From a virus: DNA of 30,143 nt. The notes beneath the pieces were generated by a model. The model saw only the letters and a program-made list of their open reading frames with translations. It did not search any database and was not told where the DNA came from. Positions 15,204-21,442 of this stretch are shown one piece after another. Positions within the stretch are counted from its first letter, which is position 1, and every line of letters begins with the position of its first letter. A program made the position numbers and the translations under genes. The stretch is from positions 1-30,143 of IMG/VR virus record IMGVR_UViG_3300049433_000053. One strand, written 5' to 3'.

Positions 15204-16036
15204 AGATCCTCGTTGCAGGAGCGGGTATCGCCGGTAGCTGTGCGGCCCACGTACTGCGGGACGCCGGTCACGACGTCGTGCTCGCCGACCCGGCGCCGGA
15301 CACGGCCGCCAGCCGGTGCGCGTTCGCGCTGACCCGGATCGCCTGGTGGTCGGGAGCTCCGAAGATCCGGGTGGTCCGGTCGCTGAACTGGTACCAGGCA
15401 CGTGGCCACATCGTCACGTCGTCCGCCACCGTGCACGACGTCCGCCGACAACGCACGACGATCCAGGGCGACCACTACCTGATCAGTCCCACCGGCCCGC
15501 TCGTCCCGCGCGATCTCGCCGCCTCGGTCGGCTGGTGGGATGAGCGGGCTGACGGTGTGCTCGTGGATTTTCGGCACTGGATACGCGAGCAGTACGACGC
15601 GCTGGTGGTCGCCGCCGGGCCCGCGTCGGCCGGACTGCTGTCGTGGCCTGCCGACGGGTGCAGCTACGGCGGCATCCACACCGCACCGGGCAACCTGCTC
15701 ACCGACGGCGGTCAGCTCGCACTGCTCCGGCGCACCGACCGGCTGAGCTACACGGCTGCCTTCGTCGCCGGGGAGACGCGCATCGGAGCCTCGCGCTGCT
15801 CCTCACCGGAGCAGGCACACCGCGTCGCCGACGGCATCCGGGACCGGCTGCTGTCCGAAGGTCTCGTCAAGGGAGCCGACTGGGCGTACCGGTCCGGCAC
15901 CCGCTACGCCACGGCATCCCCCGGCGCTGTACGGATCTCGCGCCGGGTATGGTCGCTCACCGGACTGGCACGGTCCGGGTACGCACTCGCTCCGGCCGCC
16001 GCGCTGGACATCGAAAAGGAGATCAGAGAGCTGTGA
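15200..16036 (+). CDS. FAD-dependent oxidoreductase/lyase of the amino acid oxidase fold
   Basis: 278 residues from ATG 15200. The N-terminus is a Rossmann fold with a G-A-G-I-A-G dinucleotide motif at residues 7-12 and an acidic residue closing the second strand (VVLADPAP). A second FAD-binding region appears as D-A-L-V-V-A-A-G-P near 130-140, and the C-terminus has the VWSLTGLARSGYALAPAAAL pattern of DAO-type flavoproteins. It is short for this family. In phage thymidine hypermodification, flavin-dependent lyases trim an amino acid attached to the base. This one sits between the transferase and the kinase, so that role is likely. A free amino acid oxidase is the main alternative. Confidence 0.8.
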   Translation: MKILVAGAGIAGSCAAHVLRDAGHDVVLADPAPDTAASRCAFALTRIAWWSGAPKIRVVRSLNWYQARGHIVTSSATVHDVRRQRTTIQGDHYLISPTGPLVPRDLAASVGWWDERADGVLVDFRHWIREQYDALVVAAGPASAGLLSWPADGCSYGGIHTAPGNLLTDGGQLALLRRTDRLSYTAAFVAGETRIGASRCSSPEQAHRVADGIRDRLLSEGLVKGADWAYRSGTRYATASPGAVRISRRVWSLTGLARSGYALAPAAALDIEKEIREL

Positions 16037-16608
16037 CCAAGCACCTCGTATACCTGGTGGGCCCGCCCGGAGTCGGCAAGTCGAGCGTGATGGCTGAGCT
16101 GACAGCCGGGCTGCACCGGGTCCCGTACAAAGACGGTCAGCTCAAGTACGACGGGCTGTACAAGACGCACGCGCCCCCACAGACGGCCACCCCGGTCGGT
16201 GTCGAGCTGGGGGCGCGCCGCGACTCGTTCAGTGGCACCGATGCACTCGGCATGGCGGTGCAGCCGCACGCCGTGGAATGGATCGGCCGGGCGACCTGTC
16301 CCCTGGTGCTCGGGGAAGGTGCGCGCCTGGGTAATGCCGGGTTCCTGCACGCCGCCCGGTCCGCTGGATACACGCTGCACCTCGTGCATCTGTCCGCCGA
16401 TCCGCACACCCTCGCTGCCCGGCGCTTCCAGCGTGGCAGCAAGCAGTCGGAGGTGTGGATCCGGGGAGCGGAGACGCGCGCACAGCGCATCATGGAGCGG
16501 ATGGAGCTGGACGCGATCCTGCATTACCTCCACACGGACCATTTCACGTCGGAGGAGATCGCTATCACGCTGGTTGACCTCATCCCATCCCTGGAGGTAC
16601 TGCGGTGA
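16033..16608 (+). CDS. P-loop kinase acting on hydroxymethyl-pyrimidine DNA (5-hmdU DNA kinase-like)
   Basis: 191 residues from GTG 16033 (GTGA overlap). The Walker A motif G-P-P-G-V-G-K-S lies at residues 10-17. It is followed by a basic, Tyr-containing stretch and then the G-T-D-A-L-G-M-A-V-Q-P-H motif that I associate with the DNA-nucleotide kinases of hypermodification clusters. A later L-G-E-G-A-R-L-G-N-A-G-F strand and Arg-rich lid (A-A-R-R-F-Q-R-G) complete the fold. The predicted reaction is ATP-dependent phosphorylation of the hydroxymethyl group on a base in DNA, creating the leaving group for the transferase. A small nucleoside kinase is an alternative, but the gene neighbours argue for DNA as substrate. 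Confidence 0.8.
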   Translation: MTKHLVYLVGPPGVGKSSVMAELTAGLHRVPYKDGQLKYDGLYKTHAPPQTATPVGVELGARRDSFSGTDALGMAVQPHAVEWIGRATCPLVLGEGARLGNAGFLHAARSAGYTLHLVHLSADPHTLAARRFQRGSKQSEVWIRGAETRAQRIMERMELDAILHYLHTDHFTSEEIAITLVDLIPSLEVLR

Positions 16609-17477
16609 TCGAGATGAGGCTGCGCCGCCGGTCGGCCCCGGCGGAGCTGGAGGCGAAGCAGGGGAAGATCCTCGGTCCCTCCGACTACAACCTGCTGCTC
16701 ACTGGTCCGGCGTACGTACGGATGCCGGACAACCGGCCGCTCTGCGTGTACCTGCCGGGCGTGCTCACCGGCGAACTCGACAAGCCGGGCATCTACGAGA
16801 TCCTGTCCGGTATGCGCGCGATCTCGAAGAACCGGGGGCTGGCGTCCGGGTCCCCGCGCCTGCGCACCCGGCATCCCGGCCGGACGTACGCCCGTGAGGT
16901 GGCGTCCACGATCGTCGGGGCGGTCGACCCGATCGGTCAGACGCGCTACTGCCGCCTCACCGCCTGGACCGGTCGCAACCTCCCGCAGTGGGAACAGCTC
17001 ATCCCTCTCCTCCAGGCCGTAGCCGAGAAGCAGCGGCAGTATGTCAACGATCGGGCGATGGCTCAACAGGCTGTCGCCGATTCCGCTGACCCGGCGTGGG
17101 TCGTACCGGGTACGCCGTTCTCCACGATCACCGTCAACAACACATATCCGACCGGCGTGCACACCGACAAGGGCGATCTGGACGCCGGATTCTCCGCCAT
17201 CGCTGTGATCCGGCGCGGCTCGTACACGGGCGGACACCTCGTGTTCCCGGAGTACCGCGTGGCGGTCGACATGTACCACGGCGATCTTCTGCTGATGGAC
17301 GCGCACCAGTGGCACGGCAACACCGCGCTGGTGTGCGCCTGTGGCCGGGAACCGAACGGTGCATGCTCGGAGTGCGGTACGGAAAGGATCTCGATCGTGA
17401 GCTATTTCAGGTCCAAAGTCGCCGACTGCGGCACCCCTGACCAGGAGATCCGCCGGGCGAACGCCAACCGTATCTAG
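16605..17477 (+). CDS. TET/JBP-family Fe(II)/2-oxoglutarate dioxygenase
   Basis: 290 residues from GTG 16605 (overlapping the kinase stop). The double-stranded beta-helix motif is clear: N-N-T-Y-P-T-G-V-H-T-D-K-G-D places the metal ligands His186 and Asp188. The G-G-H-L-V-F-P-E-Y strand and D-A-H-Q-W-H-G-N-T supply the distal His237, and R261 in R-I-S-I-V-S-Y-F is positioned to bind 2-oxoglutarate. The H-T-D...H-G-N pattern is that of TET/JBP DNA base hydroxylases. Between the distal His and the Arg is a four-Cys insert (C-A-C then C-S-E-C), probably a zinc site. The likely substrate is thymine or 5-methylcytosine in the phage DNA. Which one cannot be told from sequence, and no cytosine methyltransferase is visible in this window. 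Confidence 0.85.
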   Translation: MIEMRLRRRSAPAELEAKQGKILGPSDYNLLLTGPAYVRMPDNRPLCVYLPGVLTGELDKPGIYEILSGMRAISKNRGLASGSPRLRTRHPGRTYAREVASTIVGAVDPIGQTRYCRLTAWTGRNLPQWEQLIPLLQAVAEKQRQYVNDRAMAQQAVADSADPAWVVPGTPFSTITVNNTYPTGVHTDKGDLDAGFSAIAVIRRGSYTGGHLVFPEYRVAVDMYHGDLLLMDAHQWHGNTALVCACGREPNGACSECGTERISIVSYFRSKVADCGTPDQEIRRANANRI

Positions 17478-17503
17478 TCAGTTACGAGACAAGGATCGTT
17501 ACG

Positions 17504-18022
17504 ATGACTGCTTCAGAGGGGGACCGCCTGCGGATTGAAGAACGGCGCCGGAAAGTCGTTCAGCTCCGCCTCGCAGGGGTCAAGTCGGAAGAGATCGTTC
17601 GGCAGCTCGCCGACTACTACGGGCCGGATGCCGACAGCGCTCTGGCCCGTGTCGACTGGCAGCGTGCCCGGGAAGCGAGCAAGCGGCTCACCGACGAATC
17701 CGTGGAAGAGCTCCGGGATATCCAGTCTGACCGGCTGGAACGGCTGCTGGTCGGTGTGTGGACGAAGGCGCTGAAGGGCGACATCAAGGCGGTCGATTCG
17801 GCGGCCCGGCTGATCGAGCGGATATGCAAGCTGCGGGGCCTCGATCCGCCGACTCAGGTCCAGCTCTCCGCCCGGATCGAGATGGAGTCCACGGCAGTCG
17901 CCGAAGCGGTCATCGCAGCGATCGACTCCCTGGGGTTCACGCCCGAGGTGCGGATGAAGGCGTTGGAGGCTGCGCAGGTGCGGCTGACGGCGATCGCCGA
18001 ACAGCGGGAAGAGATCGCCTGA
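17504..18022 (+). CDS. small HTH protein, terminase-small-subunit-like
   Basis: 172 residues from ATG 17504, with AAGGATC about 10 bases upstream. Residues 8-55 form an HTH-like region (ERRRKVVQLRLAGVKSEEIV). The rest is helical with the motif RLERLLVGVWTKALKGDIKA, then AARLIERICKLRGLDPP. Many actinophage proteins of this shape are annotated as HTH proteins or terminase small subunits, and a TerL gene lies 3.4 kb downstream. I favour a small-terminase or DNA-recognition role, without proof. A strong terminator follows. Confidence 0.65.
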   Translation: MTASEGDRLRIEERRRKVVQLRLAGVKSEEIVRQLADYYGPDADSALARVDWQRAREASKRLTDESVEELRDIQSDRLERLLVGVWTKALKGDIKAVDSAARLIERICKLRGLDPPTQVQLSARIEMESTAVAEAVIAAIDSLGFTPEVRMKALEAAQVRLTAIAEQREEIA

Positions 18023-18038
18023 TCCTGTCAAGCCCCTG

Positions 18039-18733
<695 letters not shown>

Positions 18734-18749
18734 CATGGCACATACCGAG

Positions 18750-18773
18750 GGGCCCGCTTGAGAACGGGCCTTC
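18750..18773 (+). terminator. short terminator-like hairpin
   Basis: GGCCCG (18751-18756) pairs with CGGGCC (18765-18770) around an 8-base loop, followed by a weak TTC tail. It lies immediately behind the Rpf-LysM stop. It is weaker than the hairpin at 18867. Confidence 0.5.
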
Positions 18774-18866
18774 AACGATCATCGTGACGCCTCGTACCCC
18801 GGTCGGTCTGGAGAGGGCTCCGGATCGCATCGGGGGACCAGAGCCCACGGGGGTCCTGGTCAATTG

Positions 18867-18918
18867 AACGGCAAAGGCCCTGGTGTGGCCCACGCACCAG
18901 GGCCTTTGCCGTTTCTTG
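18867..18918 (+). terminator. strong 19-bp perfect-stem terminator
   Basis: A perfect 19-bp stem (18867-18885 with 18895-18913) starts A-A-C-G-G-C and closes a 9-base loop; a short T-containing tail (TTTCTTG) follows. The region before it (18771-18866) holds no gene but has a second hairpin (GACCAG...CTGGTC near 18838-18862). It insulates the protease gene from upstream transcription and could also act on the other strand. Confidence 0.85.
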
Positions 18919-18964
18919 ATCTGGCGCGGCGTAGCCTGCGGATGGCCTACCGAGAGGGAGCATC

Positions 18965-19831
18965 ATGCCATCCGGATACAGCACGGAATACGTCCACCAG
19001 TACGACCGCACAGACCCGCGCCTGGGCCGCCACGTCCGCCACGACAACCGGTCTGTCCGGTACGCGTACGGTGTGCTCCCCAAGTCGGCGATCACCAAGA
19101 AGCACTGGACCCGCCGGGTGCCGTACTTCGATCAGGGCAACCTCGGCTCGTGCACGGCCAACGCCTTCGCAGGCGCCCGCGCCACCGACTCGGCGGCCGG
19201 GCCGGGCCTCACCTCGGTCACCGTCAAGGCGGATAGCCGGAGCGTGTTCGCGCCCGGCACCTTCGCTCTCAACGAAGACTTCGCCGTGTCGTTCTACACG
19301 CTGGAGACGAAGGACGACGCGTATCCGGGGGAGTACCCGCCGGACGACACCGGGTCTGACGGCCTCGGGGCGATGGCGGCCGGGCAGGATCTCGGCCTGG
19401 TCGACAGCTACCAGCACGCGTTCTCGATCTCCGCCACCAAGTCCGCCCTGATGTCCGGGCCCGTGCTGTGGGGGACCGTGTGGCTCAACTCCATGTTCGA
19501 CACGGACCGTAACGGCTTTCTGGTCGTTTCCAAGAGCTCCGGTGTGGCGGGCGGGCACGAGCTCGTGCTCACCGGGTACGACCCGGCCACCGACACGTAC
19601 GACGGGGACAACTCCTGGGGTGAGTCGTTCGGTCTCGGCGGTGCCTTCCACGTCACCGGCGCGAACCTCAGGTGGCTGCTCAGCCAGCAGGGCGACATCA
19701 CGGTGCCGAAGTGGACCACCGTGTCACCCGATCCCGCCCCCGTTCCGGTGCCTCCGTCGCCGACGGCGGTCACCGATCAACAGCTCTGGGATCTCTCGAA
19801 GGCGTGGGCGGCCGGTCGCAGCCTCACCTGA
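18965..19831 (+). CDS. papain-like (C1) cysteine protease
   Basis: 288 residues from ATG 18965, with GAGAGGGAG upstream. Catalytic landmarks: Cys63 in D-Q-G-N-L-G-S-C-T-A-N-A, His in G-G-H-E-L-V-L-T-G-Y-D near residue 198, and Asn in G-D-N-S-W-G near 216. This is the Q...C...H...N order of papain-fold proteases. The C-terminal 50 residues are Pro-rich and may be a wall- or head-binding tail. Related proteins occur in actinophage and actinobacterial genomes, often of unknown target. No signal peptide is visible, so a role inside the cell or in the virion is more likely than secretion. Confidence 0.85.
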   Translation: MPSGYSTEYVHQYDRTDPRLGRHVRHDNRSVRYAYGVLPKSAITKKHWTRRVPYFDQGNLGSCTANAFAGARATDSAAGPGLTSVTVKADSRSVFAPGTFALNEDFAVSFYTLETKDDAYPGEYPPDDTGSDGLGAMAAGQDLGLVDSYQHAFSISATKSALMSGPVLWGTVWLNSMFDTDRNGFLVVSKSSGVAGGHELVLTGYDPATDTYDGDNSWGESFGLGGAFHVTGANLRWLLSQQGDITVPKWTTVSPDPAPVPVPPSPTAVTDQQLWDLSKAWAAGRSLT

Positions 19832-19847
19832 GCCATTCGCCGACCCG

Positions 19848-19894
19848 TATAGGTACCCGGTAGCTGTGTGCAATTATGTCTGAAGTTACCTATA
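19848..19894 (+). repeat. 8-bp inverted repeat in the intergenic region
   Basis: TATAGGTA (19848-19855) and TACCTATA (19887-19894) are perfect inverted copies around an AT-rich spacer. Placed behind the protease gene in an otherwise GC-rich region, this could be an operator or an RNA structure; the sequence alone does not say which. A 32-codon frame overlaps it (19876-19974) but has no ribosome site. Confidence 0.45.
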
Positions 19895-19943
19895 CGTATC
19901 GTAAGAAACGTGCGAGGTTGGCGCCTACGCAACGAACTCAGAT

Positions 19944-19971
19944 GCCCGTGGGGTACTACCCACGGGCTTTC
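19944..19971 (+). terminator. rho-independent terminator after the cysteine protease
   Basis: Stem GCCCGTGGG (19944-19952) with CCCACGGGC (19959-19967), 6-base loop and a TTTCTG tail. A typical short intrinsic terminator. The remaining stretch to 20082 carries no long gene. Confidence 0.85.
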
Positions 19972-20032
19972 TGATAGGGATTTGCCAAGGTCAGAGCTTG
20001 ATCTTTACTAAGGGGTAACCATCGTTGGTGCC

Positions 20033-20069
20033 TTCACCGGATAGCTATACGCTTAGTCGATCCGGTGAA
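20033..20069 (+). promoter_or_regulatory. 10-bp perfect inverted repeat upstream of the small gene and epimerase
   Basis: TTCACCGGAT (20033-20042) and ATCCGGTGAA (20060-20069) enclose 17 AT-rich bases that contain TATACG. The repeat ends next to the ribosome site of the 22-codon gene. As DNA it may be a repressor site over a promoter (TTGGTG at 20025 as a possible -35). As RNA it would form a leader hairpin. Confidence 0.55.
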
Positions 20070-20082
20070 AGGAAAGATCACG

Positions 20083-20151
20083 ATGAAGATCCCACGCAAG
20101 ACCCGCCGTCCCGCTCCCCCGCTCGACCCCGGGTACGGCAAGCGGAGCTGA
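20083..20151 (+). CDS. 22-residue basic peptide, likely leader or tiny protein
   Basis: ATG 20083 is preceded by a good AAAGGAAAG site. The product reads MKIPRKTRRPAPPLDPGYGK plus R-S, so it is basic and Pro-rich. The strong ribosome site and the palindrome before it make chance less likely. It ends 33 bases before the epimerase start and may couple translation to it. No homologue is claimed. Confidence 0.5.
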   Translation: MKIPRKTRRPAPPLDPGYGKRS

Positions 20152-20184
20152 TAGAGAAGATCGTCGGATATCTGGAGGAAGATC

Positions 20185-21243
20185 GTGGAAAGCAGCTTTG
20201 AAGGTAAACGGATTCTGCTAACGGGTGCTGCGGGGTTTGTAGGCAGCCACGTGCTGCGCCACCTGCTGAAACGGACTAAGGCCGAAATAGTATGTCCGGT
20301 TACGTTCCGCCACAAAGGCTTCCCAGCCCGGATCATCAGCGCGGCAGAGGGGATCGAGATCGACGGCGGCGCACCGGCACGCGTCACCGTGATGATGATG
20401 GATCTCACAGCGCCCGCAGACCCGATCTCGATCAGCCGCATGGGCCACATCGACTACATCCTCAACGTGGCCAGTGAGTCGCACGTGGACCGCTCGATCA
20501 CCGACCCGGTTCCGTTCGTGATGAACAACACGGCGCTGATCCTGAATACCCTGGAGCTGGCCCGCGTGCTCCGGCCGGATGTCTTCCTCCAGATGTCTAC
20601 GGATGAGGTCTACGGCCCGGCCCCCATGGGCTACAGCCATCGGGAGTGGGACCCGATCTGCCCCTCCAACCCGTACAGCGCGAGCAAGGCCGCGCAGGAG
20701 GCCATCGCTATCTCGTACTGGCGCACGTACGGCGTCCCGGTCGTGATCACCAACACCATGAACATCATCGGCGAGATGCAAGACGTCGAAAAGATGGTGC
20801 CGAAGACGATCAAGCTGCTCACCAACGGGGAGCCGGTGCCGGTGCACTGCGATACCGATGGCTCACCGGGGAGCCGGTTCTACCTGCACGCGCGCAACCT
20901 CGCCGACGCTTGGCTGTTCCTGCTCCGGCAGGAAGGCAAGCTATGGGACCTGAACATGCACGTGGACGGCTCCGGCCGCCCGTCCCGCTTCAACATCGTC
21001 GGTGAACAGGAAGTCGACAACATCACCCTCGTGAAGCAGGTAGCGAGGATCATGGGCGTGATGCCCCGGTACGAGAAGCAGAGTTTTCACGCGTCCCGGC
21101 CGGGCCACGATCTCCGGTACGCGCTGGACGGGTCCCGGATGGCCAAGCTCGGGGTCAACGGCTGGCACCCGCCGTTCCCGTTCGATTCGTCCCTGGAGAC
21201 GACCGTGCGGTGGACGCTCGACCACCCGGAGTGGCTTCAGTGA
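20185..21243 (+). CDS. NAD-dependent epimerase/dehydratase (extended SDR, RmlB-like)
   Basis: 352 residues from GTG 20185, GGAGGAAG upstream. The Rossmann motif T-G-A-A-G-F-V-G-S-H contains GxxGxxG (Gly14, 17, 20). The active site has M-S-T-D-E-V-Y-G and the Y-S-A-S-K-A-A-Q motif (YxxxK), the signature of dTDP-glucose 4,6-dehydratases and related nucleotide-sugar enzymes. It would act on a nucleotide-linked sugar. In a phage this could alter the host cell surface or supply a modified sugar, and no glycosyltransferase is in the window to say which. It overlaps the next gene by GTGA. Confidence 0.9.
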   Translation: MESSFEGKRILLTGAAGFVGSHVLRHLLKRTKAEIVCPVTFRHKGFPARIISAAEGIEIDGGAPARVTVMMMDLTAPADPISISRMGHIDYILNVASESHVDRSITDPVPFVMNNTALILNTLELARVLRPDVFLQMSTDEVYGPAPMGYSHREWDPICPSNPYSASKAAQEAIAISYWRTYGVPVVITNTMNIIGEMQDVEKMVPKTIKLLTNGEPVPVHCDTDGSPGSRFYLHARNLADAWLFLLRQEGKLWDLNMHVDGSGRPSRFNIVGEQEVDNITLVKQVARIMGVMPRYEKQSFHASRPGHDLRYALDGSRMAKLGVNGWHPPFPFDSSLETTVRWTLDHPEWLQ

Positions 21244-21425
21244 AGCGGCCCGTGTGCTCGTGGTGCGGGGTCTTCCTGAGCTGGCGGTCCCGGCTGCGGA
21301 TCGAGATGGTGCGCTGCCACATGTGCGCGTCCTGCCACCGGCACGGCTGCTGTGAAGCGGGGATCTACCTCCAGAACGGCGGACCGGAGTTCCGGCGCCT
21401 GTCCCGGTCCGGGCAGAGCGAGTAG
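21240..21425 (+). CDS. small zinc-ribbon protein
   Basis: 61 residues from GTG 21240, overlapping the epimerase stop (GTGA). Cysteines occur as CSWC, then CHMCASC, then C-C (SCHRHGCCEAG), a pattern for one or two zinc sites. It is translationally coupled to the epimerase. TerL starts 17 bases after its stop. Function unknown. Confidence 0.7.
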   Translation: MKRPVCSWCGVFLSWRSRLRIEMVRCHMCASCHRHGCCEAGIYLQNGGPEFRRLSRSGQSE

Positions 21426-21442
21426 CGAGAGACACTGATCAC

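Noticed and set aside
18771-18866. Possible small RNA or tRNA between the two hairpins
   Set aside because: Has a hairpin but no T-arm sequence and no other support.
19876-19974. 32-codon frame (MSEVTYTYRKKRARL...) behind the protease gene
   Set aside because: No ribosome site, and its 3' end runs through the terminator stem; kept only as a weak possibility.
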